Below, in pieces: positions 28,508-36,499 of a DNA stretch of 52,801 nt; positions within the stretch are counted from its first letter, which is position 1; each line of letters starts with the position of its first letter. The notes under the pieces are model-generated. The model was not told the DNA's origin and ran no database searches. It was given only the letters and a program-made list of their open reading frames with translations. Position numbers and translations under genes: made by a program. This stretch comes from Ignavibacteria bacterium (lineage in GTDB: Bacteria > Bacteroidota > Ignavibacteria > Kapaibacteriales > UBA4661). The stretch covers positions 1-52,801 of the forward strand of contig JAAFHM010000001.1 in NCBI GenBank assembly GCA_013298375.1, written 5' to 3'.

Positions 28508-29296
28508 ATGAATCCTCTTATTGTTATTAAAATCGGTGGTAATGTTATTGACAGTGCCGATGCTCTTGCTGCATTTTTGAGCGACCTTGCATCGCTGAAA
28601 GCCGCGTGGATACTTGTGCATGGCGGCGGAAAACTTGCTACCGACTTCAGCGCACGACTTGGTATTGCAACGCAGATGATTGATGGGCGGCGCGTCACCG
28701 ACCAAGCGACGTTGGATGTGGTAACGATGGTCTATGGCGGGCTTGTCAATAAGCGCATTGTGGCGGGTTTGCAAGCGCATGGCGTGAATGCTTTGGGCTT
28801 GACGGGCGCTGATGGCGACATAATCCGAGCAAAAAAGCGGATACACCCAACGACGGATTATGGTTTTGTCGGCGATGTCGAAAGGGTCTCTGCTGAACGG
28901 CTTGATAGCTTGCTCCGACAAGGATTTTTGCCTGTTTTGGCACCGCTCACGCACGATGGCGCAGGAAATATACTCAACACGAATGCCGATACGATTGCCG
29001 CAGAGACCGCATCATCACTGGCAAGTCGGTACGATGTGCGTTTAGTCTATTGCTTTGAGAAACAAGGCGTTTTGCGGGATATTGCCGATGAAGCCTCCGT
29101 CATACCGCGTATTACGGCGCAAGATTATAAGCATCTTCGTGCTTCGGGAGCAATCGCCAAAGGAATGATTCCCAAGATGGATAATGCTTTTGCGGCGCTG
29201 CGGCACGGTGTTCAAGCGGTTACGATTATGAGTGCCGATTCTATCGGGGGTTTGCAGAATGCAGACTCCGTTGGGACAACCATTATTGCAGAATAA
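28508..29296 (+). CDS. argB: N-acetylglutamate kinase family (probable N-acylglutamate kinase)
   Basis: Amino-acid kinase of 262 residues that phosphorylates N-acylglutamate, the second step of arginine synthesis. It begins with VIKIGGNVID, followed by HGGGK, a VTMVYGGLVNKRI segment and the NADTIAAETAS and KGMIPKM regions of ArgB. In Bacteroidota the enzyme is thought to act on N-succinylglutamate; the neighbouring carbamoyltransferase suggests the same here. ATG 28508 is preferred over a TTG four codons upstream. The M20 deacylase starts 13 bases after the stop. Confidence 0.93.
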   Translation: MNPLIVIKIGGNVIDSADALAAFLSDLASLKAAWILVHGGGKLATDFSARLGIATQMIDGRRVTDQATLDVVTMVYGGLVNKRIVAGLQAHGVNALGLTGADGDIIRAKKRIHPTTDYGFVGDVERVSAERLDSLLRQGFLPVLAPLTHDGAGNILNTNADTIAAETASSLASRYDVRLVYCFEKQGVLRDIADEASVIPRITAQDYKHLRASGAIAKGMIPKMDNAFAALRHGVQAVTIMSADSIGGLQNADSVGTTIIAE

Positions 29297-29309
29297 CTTT
29301 ACTGATATT

Positions 29310-30416
29310 ATGCTAAATCTTTCCCACCCCGCACCACATCTTGTTCCTGACGCTATTGCTTTGCTCAAACTTCTTATCGCTACGCCTTCCTTGAGCCGCG
29401 AGGAAGATAAAACGGCTTCGCTCATTCAAGAATTTCTCCATGACCGGGCTATCCCGACAGCGCGACAAATGAATAATGTTTGGTCGTGCAATCGCCATTT
29501 TGATTCCTCCAAACCCACGCTCTTGCTCAATTCTCACCATGATACCGTTAAACCAAATCAAGATTGGACGCGCAATCCTTTTGAATCGAGTGAGGAAAAT
29601 GGCGTACTGTACGGCTTGGGCAGCAATGATGCGGGGGGAGCGCTTGTCAGCCTTCTGGCAACATTTGTGCATTTTTACGAGCGACCCGATTTACCGTTTA
29701 ATCTTATCATGGCGGCAACGGCGGAAGAAGAAATTATTGGTAAAAATGGCGTGGAATCTATCTTGCCGGAACTTGGAAGCATTAGCGCAGCTATCGTTGG
29801 CGAACCCACAGAGTGCGCTTTAGCGGTTGCAGAAAAAGGATTAATGGTGTTGGATTGTACGGCACAGGGGGCTTCGGGACACGCCGCACGTAATACGGGA
29901 ATTAACGCCATTGACAAAGCAATGCGCAATATTCAGTGGTTTCATTCCTTTGAGTTCCCCAAGACCTCTCCGCTCCTTGGTCCCATCAAAATGAGCGTGA
30001 CAATAATCAATGCTGGGACGCAGCACAACGTGATTCCCGACCGTTGTAGCTTTGTTGTGGATGTTCGCACGACAGATGTTTACACGCATGAGGAAGTTTT
30101 AGCTGTTATTACGAATCATGTTGATTGTGAGGTTCTGCCGCGGTCAGTACGATTGCGCCCGTCAAGTATTAGCCTCGCGCACCCAATAGTACGCTCGGCG
30201 GAGCGGCTTGGTATAACGACATTTGCCTCAGCAACGCTTTCTGACCAGTCTGTTATGCCGTTTCCATCGGTAAAAATTGGTCCCGGCGTGTCGGAACGCT
30301 CCCACACAGCGAATGAACATATTCTTCTTGACGAAATCCGAGATGGAATTGCCACGTATATTCACCTTCTTGAAACACTCACTTCATTTGGAGATTTCAG
30401 CAATGATACACCTTGA
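29310..30416 (+). CDS. argE: M20-family deacylase (ArgE/DapE-like), probable N-acylcitrulline or N-acylornithine deacylase
   Basis: A 368-residue M20 metallopeptidase-family hydrolase. Metal-site motifs are SHHDTVKP (about 75-82), GSNDAGG with D107, and ATAEEEIIG with the catalytic/metal glutamates 139-141; a dimerisation domain follows with QGASGHAARNTG. In arginine pathways that carbamoylate acylated ornithine, such an enzyme removes the acyl group from acylcitrulline; its place after argF' and argB supports that. Substrate choice (acetyl or succinyl) cannot be read directly. The ATG is at 29310. The end overlaps the YjbR gene by 14 bases. Confidence 0.88.
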   Translation: MLNLSHPAPHLVPDAIALLKLLIATPSLSREEDKTASLIQEFLHDRAIPTARQMNNVWSCNRHFDSSKPTLLLNSHHDTVKPNQDWTRNPFESSEENGVLYGLGSNDAGGALVSLLATFVHFYERPDLPFNLIMAATAEEEIIGKNGVESILPELGSISAAIVGEPTECALAVAEKGLMVLDCTAQGASGHAARNTGINAIDKAMRNIQWFHSFEFPKTSPLLGPIKMSVTIINAGTQHNVIPDRCSFVVDVRTTDVYTHEEVLAVITNHVDCEVLPRSVRLRPSSISLAHPIVRSAERLGITTFASATLSDQSVMPFPSVKIGPGVSERSHTANEHILLDEIRDGIATYIHLLETLTSFGDFSNDTP

Positions 30417-30780
30417 AGAACTTCGCCAATACTGCCTTTCCAAGCCATATACGACGGAGGAACTGCCCTTCGACGATGTTACTCTGGTTTACAAAGTTAT
30501 GGGCAAAATGTTCGCGCTGGCAGCGAGTGATGATTGGGGACACATCAACCTCAAATGTGACCCCGATGAAGCAGTTGAGCGCCGTGCAGAGTATGAGAGC
30601 GTCCAACCGGGCTATCATATGAACAAAAAACATTGGCTGACCGTGCCTCTGGATGGTTCTGTGCCGTATTCGGTGGTCTATTCGTGGATTGATGATTCTT
30701 ACGGGCTTGTTGTAGCAAGTTTGCCAAAAGCAAAGCGGCTGGAAGTTATTGCTGCTATTGAGGATGCTGCGGATAAGTAA
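30403..30780 (+). CDS. MmcQ/YjbR family protein
   Basis: A 125-residue protein of the MmcQ/YjbR family, which has a double-wing DNA-binding-like fold. Typical elements are ELRQYCLSKP at the start, FDDVTLVYKVMGKMFAL in the middle, and HMNKKHWLTVPLDG with YSWIDDSYGLV at the end. DNA binding has been proposed but no function is established. The start ATG 30403 lies inside the end of the M20 gene (14-base overlap), with a GGAG about 9 bases upstream, so translation is likely coupled to the arginine genes. Confidence 0.88.
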   Translation: MIHLEELRQYCLSKPYTTEELPFDDVTLVYKVMGKMFALAASDDWGHINLKCDPDEAVERRAEYESVQPGYHMNKKHWLTVPLDGSVPYSVVYSWIDDSYGLVVASLPKAKRLEVIAAIEDAADK

Positions 30781-30797
30781 AAATACCGTAAAAAAAT

Positions 30798-30826
30798 TTG
30801 ACAAATTGACAAGCATTGTGTAATTT
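30798..30826 (+). promoter_or_regulatory. Possible promoter of the Rrf2 gene
   Basis: TTGACA at 30798-30803 and TAATTT at 30821-30826 are separated by 17 bases. A second TTGACA overlaps at 30806. The leader to the Rrf2 ATG would be about 130 bases. Whether the organism uses sigma-70-type or Bacteroidota-type boxes is not known, so confidence is low. Confidence 0.3.
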
Positions 30827-30961
30827 GTATTAAGAGTATTTTGTCTGAATAAATATTCTCAAGCAACAAGTTTTTTTAGCGTAAGCCGCAAAAATTCGGA
30901 AATTAAACGCGTCACGAGGATAGAGATTTGCTTCTCACCATGATTTTGATGGAGATTGATT

Positions 30962-31465
30962 ATGTTGCTATCGAAAAGTTGTGTTTACGGTGTGCAAGCC
31001 GCAATTTATATGGCTTCTCTTCCGCGAAATGAATATGTTTCGATTCAGGAAATTGCCGGAAAACTCAATATTTCGTTTCACTTTTTGACAAAAGTGTTGC
31101 AAAATTTGACGCAAGCAAAATTGCTTATGTCCTATCGTGGACCTAATGGCGGTGTTGCATTGGCTCGTCAGGCATCGGATATTAGTCTTGCCGATGTGAT
31201 TGAGGCTATTGATGGCGGAGATATTTTCAAAGAATGTCTTTTTGGCTTGCCTGGATGCGGCGTTGCCGATCCCTGCCCAGCACACGAAAATTGGACATCA
31301 ATGCGTTCCCGGTTGCAGCATCTTTGTACATCGCTGACACTTGAGGAATTAGGAAAACGTGCGAATCAGTTAAATGTACGGCTTGCAAATGCTGATGCGC
31401 CAATGAATCCCGCTATGCTGCTCGCTGTGATGAATAGCAAAAATAAGCCAGTCGGGACTGAGTAA
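30962..31465 (+). CDS. Rrf2-family transcriptional regulator with a three-cysteine cluster
   Basis: A 167-residue Rrf2 winged-helix regulator. The DNA-binding helix is EIAGKLNISFHFLTKVLQNLTQA, followed by the wing SYRGPNGGVALAR. Cysteines 92, 99 and 105 (CX6CX5C) sit where IscR and NsrR bind an Fe-S cluster, so sensing of Fe-S status, NO or oxygen is likely. A GGAG 7 bases upstream supports ATG 30962 over the TTG at 30956. Downstream on the same strand, after 342 bases, come a universal stress protein and a cytochrome c gene, a fitting set for redox stress. Confidence 0.92.
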   Translation: MLLSKSCVYGVQAAIYMASLPRNEYVSIQEIAGKLNISFHFLTKVLQNLTQAKLLMSYRGPNGGVALARQASDISLADVIEAIDGGDIFKECLFGLPGCGVADPCPAHENWTSMRSRLQHLCTSLTLEELGKRANQLNVRLANADAPMNPAMLLAVMNSKNKPVGTE

Positions 31466-31481
31466 AATTGTTGATTATTTT

Positions 31482-31510
31482 TTCACAATGCTGTATGAAA
31501 GCATTGTGAA
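31482..31510 (+). terminator. Perfect 11-base hairpin after the Rrf2 gene
   Basis: TTCACAATGCT (31482-31492) and its exact complement (31500-31510) flank a 7-base loop, 16 bases after the Rrf2 stop. The stem is AT-rich and only TT plus an A-run follows, so termination is uncertain. A dyad operator read by the Rrf2 protein is an alternative. Confidence 0.45.
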
Positions 31511-31650
31511 TTAAAAAAGATAAAGTAGTCTGAAAAATGCAATAACTGACAAGAAAATTATTATGAACATTGGTGGACTTCAAGGGGATAACGGCGCGGA
31601 GTTGAAGCGATTTTGAGCAGTGTCCGTTACAAGCAAACACCATCCGAAAC

Positions 31651-31729
31651 CGGTTCGACAAGCCCTGTTTATCATATATCTATGACGCGGAAGATTTGAT
31701 AAAGGGGAATAAACAGGGTTTGAAGCCGG
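31651..31729. repeat. Imperfect inverted repeat upstream of the universal stress gene
   Basis: CCCTGTTTA at 31663-31671 pairs with TAAACAGGG at 31710-31718. Pairing extends outward with small bulges towards CCGG-type ends at about 31651 and 31729. The predicted stem-loop lies about 80 bases before the stress-protein ATG, so it may be a leader structure or a small repeat element. Confidence 0.55.
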
Positions 31730-31807
31730 ATTTACCAAGCGAGGGCTTCGGTTTTGAACGTAGGCAAAATACACATATTTCGACCACATTTTTAGGAGAT
31801 TGTCATC

Positions 31808-32269
31808 ATGTTACCTATTAAAAATATTCTCGTTCCGCTTGATTTCTCGAAACATTCTGAGCAAGCGCTCAAATACGCAAAAGAAATTGCTATACCGCTC
31901 AAAGCGACTATTCACCTTTTGCACGTTTTAGAGCCGCTTTCCACCTACGGTTCTTGGGAAGGCGCTCCGATGACCGACCTTGTAGGACGCGCCTTCGAGC
32001 AGGCAGAGCAAAAACTTCAAGGTATCGCCGCAATACTCATTGATGAAGGCTTTGCGGTGAAAATCAAGGTGATGGAAAGCCATCCAGACCTTGCCATTAA
32101 CGGATATGCCGAACAGTTTTCCATTGATATTATTGCCATGGGAACGCATGGTCGCCGAGGCTTGGAATACCTACTTTTCGGTAGCACGACCGAAAAAGTA
32201 TTACGGACAGCGCCTTGTTCCGTTTTGGCGGTGCGCCTACCCAAAGACGAGGCTTCCGCCAAGTTGTAG
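31808..32269 (+). CDS. Universal stress protein (UspA family)
   Basis: A 153-residue single-domain UspA protein. It opens with NILVPLDFSKHSEQALKYA and ends with the ATP-binding loop GTHGRRGLEYLLFGSTTEKVL (G-2X-G-9X-GS/T pattern) and a final CSVLAVR strand. ATP-binding USPs help survival under starvation, oxygen limitation or respiration stress. An AGGAG 10 bases upstream supports ATG 31808. The cytochrome c gene follows after 157 bases. Confidence 0.94.
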   Translation: MLPIKNILVPLDFSKHSEQALKYAKEIAIPLKATIHLLHVLEPLSTYGSWEGAPMTDLVGRAFEQAEQKLQGIAAILIDEGFAVKIKVMESHPDLAINGYAEQFSIDIIAMGTHGRRGLEYLLFGSTTEKVLRTAPCSVLAVRLPKDEASAKL

Positions 32270-32426
32270 TCTTGTCTCACGGCACTTGCACATCAGGAGT
32301 TGTTGGTGGCAATTAAACGCTCACACGCAATAGAACCGTCCAACAGACGTTTATGAGGTTGATATAACATTATCCAATGTCTGATATTCAGACGCTATTC
32401 ATTCGCTTCACTTATTCAATTGTTCT

Positions 32427-32846
32427 ATGAAAACATTCTTGAAATCGTTGCTGTGCTTTGGAGTAGTCATTGCTTTCGGCAACACCGCGTCCGCTGTGGC
32501 TCAAGATAAAGCCGCACAAATTGCTAAAGGCGAAAAAGTCTATAAAGCGTATTGCCAGACGTGCCATCAGGCTAATGGGCAAGGGCTTTCGACGGTCTAT
32601 CCGCCACTTGCCGGGTCGGATTATATCAAAAGCAAGCCAAAAAAAGAGATTATCAAAAGCGTGGTTAATGGCTTGAAAGGCGAAATCACGGTCAACGGCA
32701 AAAAATTTAATGGCGTGATGGTGGCTTTGCCCAAAAATTATACCGATGAAGATGCCGCAAACGTCATTACCTACGTTTACAACACGTGGGGCAATCCAGG
32801 CGGCGCTGTCACGGTTGCCGAAGTTAAGGCAGTGCGCGGTAAATAA
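32427..32846 (+). CDS. Periplasmic monohaem cytochrome c
   Basis: A 139-residue class I cytochrome c. The signal peptide covers about 1-26 (cleavage near SAVAQ). The haem is bound at C43-Q-T-C46-H47, and the likely axial methionine is M98 in NGVMVALP. An electron carrier in the periplasm is expected; the partner is not encoded here. The length and the EDAANVITYVYNTWGN end resemble small cytochromes that accompany oxidases or nitrite/NO enzymes. A bidirectional terminator follows 18 bases after the stop. Confidence 0.92.
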   Translation: MKTFLKSLLCFGVVIAFGNTASAVAQDKAAQIAKGEKVYKAYCQTCHQANGQGLSTVYPPLAGSDYIKSKPKKEIIKSVVNGLKGEITVNGKKFNGVMVALPKNYTDEDAANVITYVYNTWGNPGGAVTVAEVKAVRGK

Positions 32847-32864
32847 ACAAATACTGTAGCAATG

Positions 32865-32915
32865 AAAAAGCCTGATTTTTCCACTTACAAAGCAGGAAAA
32901 ATCAGGCTTTTTTTA
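32865..32915. terminator. Bidirectional rho-independent terminator
   Basis: An 18-base perfect stem (AAAAAGCCTGATTTTTCC at 32865-32882, complement at 32895-32912) with a 12-base loop and T-runs on both strands. It serves the cytochrome c gene on the plus strand and the converging PolX-like gene, whose stop codon lies inside the T-run. Confidence 0.9.
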
Positions 32916-34586
32916 TCGGCGCATTGATTGAATGTGCTGTTGAAAATCATCCAGCCCCAACGTATTCAGAATTGCCGTGCGCGGAAGTGCAGCCCGTCGC
33001 GCTACTTGTACGCCGTAGTGCATTTGTGCTAAATCTTCGCAGTTATGAGCATCCGTATTGATGGAGAGCATAACGCCCATTGTATGAGCCTTTGCCGCGT
33101 TTTCTGTCGAAAAATCTAAGCGATAAGGATTTGCATTGATTTCAATGACTTTGCCGTGCTTTCGCGCCGTCTCCACGATAGCATCTACATCAAACGTGTA
33201 GCCCTTGCGCTTCAAGAGCAAGCGCCCCGTAGGATGCCCTAAAATTGTTGTTGCCGGATGCTCTAATGCGCGTATGAGACGCTTCGTCATCTGCTCATGC
33301 GAAAGCGTAAAGGCGGAATGGACGGACGCAACGACCATATCAAACGTTTCCAGCACCGAATCAGGGTAATCCAGCGAACCATCGGTCAAAATATCCGATT
33401 CTATGCCTTTCAAAATGCGAATGCCGAGATTTTCTGCGTTGAGAGCGTCTATTTCCTCATGCTGGCGTTTGAGGCGCTCCTCGCTCAAGCCATTGGCATA
33501 AACCGCTGTTTTGCTATGGTCGCAAATGCCAATATACTCGCAGCCCAGCGCTTTTGCGCGTTCTGCCATTTGGCGAATAGAGTGTTTGCCATCGCTCCAC
33601 GTCGAATGAACGTGGACGGTGCCGCGAATATCGCTAAGGGAAATGAGATTTTCCAGTGTGTGAGGTAAACGAGAATCACTGAGGAGTTCAGGATTTGTGC
33701 GGAGTTCGGGCGGAATGAGCGGCAAGTGAGATTGTTCGTAGAGTTCTGCTTCGCTTGCTGCCGCGATAGTTGCGATGCCTCTTTCACGACGAAGATGCAC
33801 AAACGCCTCATGAAAAGGTGCTTGTGAGGACTGTTCATGGAGGCAAAGGGCATATACACTCGGCGTTGCCCATTGAATTGTGAAAGGTATGTCGTTTGTG
33901 CTTGTGCCGCAGAGCGTTTCTGCTTCCCATGACCCCTGCGCTAATTCTGTGCCGCTTTCCTTACACTGCTGCTCGAAATGTAGAATATCTGTTCCGCAGA
34001 CAACAAGGGCAATGCGCGAAACCGTTTCCTCGCCTTGACGGAGTTCGCCGACAATTTCAACCGTTTGAATGCTCTCAAATGCGCGACAAACCTCGCATAA
34101 ACGCTCTGCTTCGCGCATGGCTTTGTGCAAATGGAATCGGTCTTGTGCGCTGCGATACTGCGCAATAGCCTCAAGAATATTTGCCTGTGTTTTTGCGCCA
34201 AATCCTTTGAACGCCGCTACACGCGAGATTTCACAAGCTGTGTGAAGTTCATTCACAGATTGAATGCCGAGTTCTTTCCAAAGCGATCGAACTTTTTTTG
34301 CACCCAGCCCTCGAAGCCGCGTCATTTCTAGCACGGACTCGGGAATTTGTTCCAAAAGTTGGTGATATTGAGCAATAGAGCCAGTTTCCAGAAATTCGGC
34401 AATAAGTTCGCCCGTGCCTTTACCAACGCCGGGCAGCGCCAGCATCTCGTTCAAGCTCATCGAATCAATATCCGCGTCATCTAGTGCGCGGGCAGCGCTT
34501 TGGATGGCACGGATTTTGAAGGGGTTTTCATCACCTAATTCCAAAAGAGTTGCTATGTCATTCAAGACCGAAACAAGCGTTTCCAT
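32913..34586 (-). CDS. PolX-like protein with degenerate polymerase site and intact PHP phosphoesterase domain
   Basis: A 557-residue protein with PolX layout: helix-hairpin-helix region (1-~145, with LPGVGKGTGELI and LRGLGAKKVRSL), polymerase X palm (~150-300) and PHP domain (~322-557). The palm motif, usually GSxRRGxExxxDID, reads GELRQGEETVSRIA at 180-193, so the catalytic aspartates are missing; the later palm aspartate also seems absent (PFTIQWATP). The PHP metal residues are all present: H325, H327, D356/H357, E396, H423, H451, D512, H514. It is therefore probably a 3'-5' exonuclease or phosphoesterase for DNA repair rather than a polymerase. ATG 34586 is preferred to 34631, which adds a hydrophobic stretch. 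Confidence 0.9.
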   Translation of the reverse strand: METLVSVLNDIATLLELGDENPFKIRAIQSAARALDDADIDSMSLNEMLALPGVGKGTGELIAEFLETGSIAQYHQLLEQIPESVLEMTRLRGLGAKKVRSLWKELGIQSVNELHTACEISRVAAFKGFGAKTQANILEAIAQYRSAQDRFHLHKAMREAERLCEVCRAFESIQTVEIVGELRQGEETVSRIALVVCGTDILHFEQQCKESGTELAQGSWEAETLCGTSTNDIPFTIQWATPSVYALCLHEQSSQAPFHEAFVHLRRERGIATIAAASEAELYEQSHLPLIPPELRTNPELLSDSRLPHTLENLISLSDIRGTVHVHSTWSDGKHSIRQMAERAKALGCEYIGICDHSKTAVYANGLSEERLKRQHEEIDALNAENLGIRILKGIESDILTDGSLDYPDSVLETFDMVVASVHSAFTLSHEQMTKRLIRALEHPATTILGHPTGRLLLKRKGYTFDVDAIVETARKHGKVIEINANPYRLDFSTENAAKAHTMGVMLSINTDAHNCEDLAQMHYGVQVARRAALPRTAILNTLGLDDFQQHIQSMRR

Positions 34587-34770
34587 AGAAAAAAGCAGCA
34601 AAAAATAGGAAAAATAATGGCAAGACCACAAAATACGATAAGTTCCAGCCAGAGTGTGAATTTTTTTTGTAGATTCCTCTATTTATCGTAGATTGACAGC
34701 CTATTTTTATCTTGTGAATAGTATTTCATTTTGTGAATATTTTTGTCCTAACTCCTTTTGTAGCCATAAT

Positions 34771-35619
34771 ATGCGTATTGTCCCAGCAAACGGCAAACTT
34801 AGCCTGAAAAATGACGGCACACTGGAAATCTTTTTCCTAGGTGTCGGCTCTGCCTTTGCAAAAACATTGTTCCAAACAAACTTTATCATTGTTCAGGGTG
34901 ATACGCACGTTGTTGTGGATTTTGGTATGACGGGTCCGATGGCACTGCACAATTTGGCAGGGCTGGAAATGTCGGGTTTAGAAGTGATTTTGCCGACGCA
35001 TAGCCACGCTGACCACGTTGGCGGTATGGAATCGCTGGCACTTGCGAATCGCTATATTGCACGGCGTATTATGGGCAAACCAAAATTGAAAATGATTATC
35101 ACCGAAGAGTACGAGCGTATTTTGTGGGATATGACGCTCAGAGGCGGCTTAGAATGGAATGAGCAGGATGATGCCGGAAAAAAACTCTCTTTCTATGATT
35201 ATTTTGACCCCATTCGCCCGACGTGGAAAGGCGGGCATGACCGCGAGACCTTTGAAGTTCATGTTGGCGACATTCATATCGAAATGTTCCGTACCAAACA
35301 CGTTCCCGAACAAGCCGCAACATGGCAGGATTCCTTTATTTCCTACGGTGTCTATATCAATAATCGTGTCTTTGTCTCAGCCGATACTCGCATGGATATT
35401 GAGCTTCTCAATCATTATGCACCGATTTCCGAAGTGATGTTCCACGATGTGCAGTTCTTCTCCGGGGCTGTTCATACGCCACTGAGCGACCTTCAGGCGC
35501 TTCCTGCCGAAGTGAAAGAGAAAATGTATCTGATTCATTATTCTGACAACTGGCAGCAGCATACCGTTGAAGATTTTGGTGGTTATGCACAGCAAGGTTA
35601 TCGGTATATTTTCGATTGA
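34771..35619 (+). CDS. Metallo-beta-lactamase-fold hydrolase (RNase Z/PhnP-like)
   Basis: A 282-residue MBL-fold protein with the zinc motif H77-S-H79-A-D81-H82 in PTHSHADHVGG. It starts with a LEIFFLGVGSAFA strand as in RNase Z and PhnP relatives, and has later metal residues near VFVSADTRMD and LIHYSDNW. The substrate is unknown; a phosphodiester or cyclic nucleotide is possible from the subfamily. ATG 34771 is chosen because the 26 upstream codons are AT-rich and unlike a protein. The gene diverges from the PolX-like gene with 184 bases between starts. Confidence 0.88.
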   Translation: MRIVPANGKLSLKNDGTLEIFFLGVGSAFAKTLFQTNFIIVQGDTHVVVDFGMTGPMALHNLAGLEMSGLEVILPTHSHADHVGGMESLALANRYIARRIMGKPKLKMIITEEYERILWDMTLRGGLEWNEQDDAGKKLSFYDYFDPIRPTWKGGHDRETFEVHVGDIHIEMFRTKHVPEQAATWQDSFISYGVYINNRVFVSADTRMDIELLNHYAPISEVMFHDVQFFSGAVHTPLSDLQALPAEVKEKMYLIHYSDNWQQHTVEDFGGYAQQGYRYIFD

Positions 35620-35670
35620 CAGGTAAATTCTGCGTTGATTTCTTTGTCGCTATTTACGGCTTGAGCAATA

Positions 35671-36444
35671 ATGAACTACACAACACTTCTCCTCGACCAC
35701 GCGCCAGCATCTCCGATTGCAACGCTCACACTGAATCGCCCCGACAAGCGCAATGCGCTCAATCCCACGCTTATTAGCGAAATTACTCATGCTTTTACCA
35801 CGCTTGGCAGCAATGATGCCGTCAAGGTGATCGTGCTTGCTGCCAATGGCAAAGTCTTCTGTGCCGGTATGGATTTGGCGTATTTGCAAGAGATTTCGCA
35901 AAACTCGGTGATGCAGAACAAAGCCGATTCACGCCGTTTTCACGATATGCTGTCCGCAATCTATTCCTGCCCAAAGCCCGTCATAGCTCGTGTTCAGGGT
36001 GCTGCTATTGCAGGAGGGTGTGGGATTGCATCGGTCTGTGATGTGGTGATTGCTTCGCGGGAAAAGGCGATTTTTGGGTATTCGGAAGTGAAAATTGGTT
36101 TCATTCCAGCGATTGTGTCGGTCTATTTGATGCGGCGTATTGGCGGAACACAGGCGCAGCGCCTGTTACTTACTGCCGAGAATGTGAGCGCTGATGAAGC
36201 ATACCGATTGGGATTCGCAACACACGTCGCAGAGGATGCTCTTTTAGACCAAAAAGTTCTGGAAACCGCACAAATGCTTGCGGCAAACAGCTCTTCGGCA
36301 ATGGCAATGACAAAAGAAATTCTCGGTAATTTGTCGGGAATGTCGCTTGATGCTGCGCTTGACTATGCTTGTTCGATGAATGCTATTGCTCGCACAACCG
36401 ATGATTTTAAGCAGGGTGTGGCGGGGTTCCTGCAAAAAGTGTAA
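35671..36444 (+). CDS. Enoyl-CoA hydratase/isomerase family protein
   Basis: A 257-residue crotonase-fold enzyme. It shows TLNRPDKRNAL, the oxyanion-hole segment FCAGMDL (63-69), and AGGCGIASVCD. Of the two glutamates of classical hydratases, the first is replaced by glycine (AGGCG instead of GGCE), while the second is present as E139 in GYSEVKIGFIPA. This fits isomerases or methylglutaconyl-type hydratases better than a plain enoyl-CoA hydratase. Substrate unknown. ATG 35671. It sits 51 bases after one MBL hydrolase and 55 before another. Confidence 0.88.
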   Translation: MNYTTLLLDHAPASPIATLTLNRPDKRNALNPTLISEITHAFTTLGSNDAVKVIVLAANGKVFCAGMDLAYLQEISQNSVMQNKADSRRFHDMLSAIYSCPKPVIARVQGAAIAGGCGIASVCDVVIASREKAIFGYSEVKIGFIPAIVSVYLMRRIGGTQAQRLLLTAENVSADEAYRLGFATHVAEDALLDQKVLETAQMLAANSSSAMAMTKEILGNLSGMSLDAALDYACSMNAIARTTDDFKQGVAGFLQKV

Positions 36445-36499
36445 CGCCTACCCCACTGTTCACCGTATTCCACCAATAATCCTCAGGAGAACCTACGCC

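Larger units (their letters stand above)
31466..31807. other. Intergenic region with two hairpins between the Rrf2 and universal stress genes
   Basis: About 340 bases without a convincing gene. It holds a perfect 11-base hairpin at 31482-31510 and a longer imperfect inverted repeat at 31651-31729 (both listed separately). A 17-codon ATG frame at 31563 has no ribosome site and is not called. The end carries the AGGAG that serves the stress-protein gene. Confidence 0.6.

Noticed and set aside
31563..31616. Seventeen-codon ATG frame between the Rrf2 and stress-protein genes
   Set aside because: No ribosome-binding site and no recognisable peptide; probably chance.
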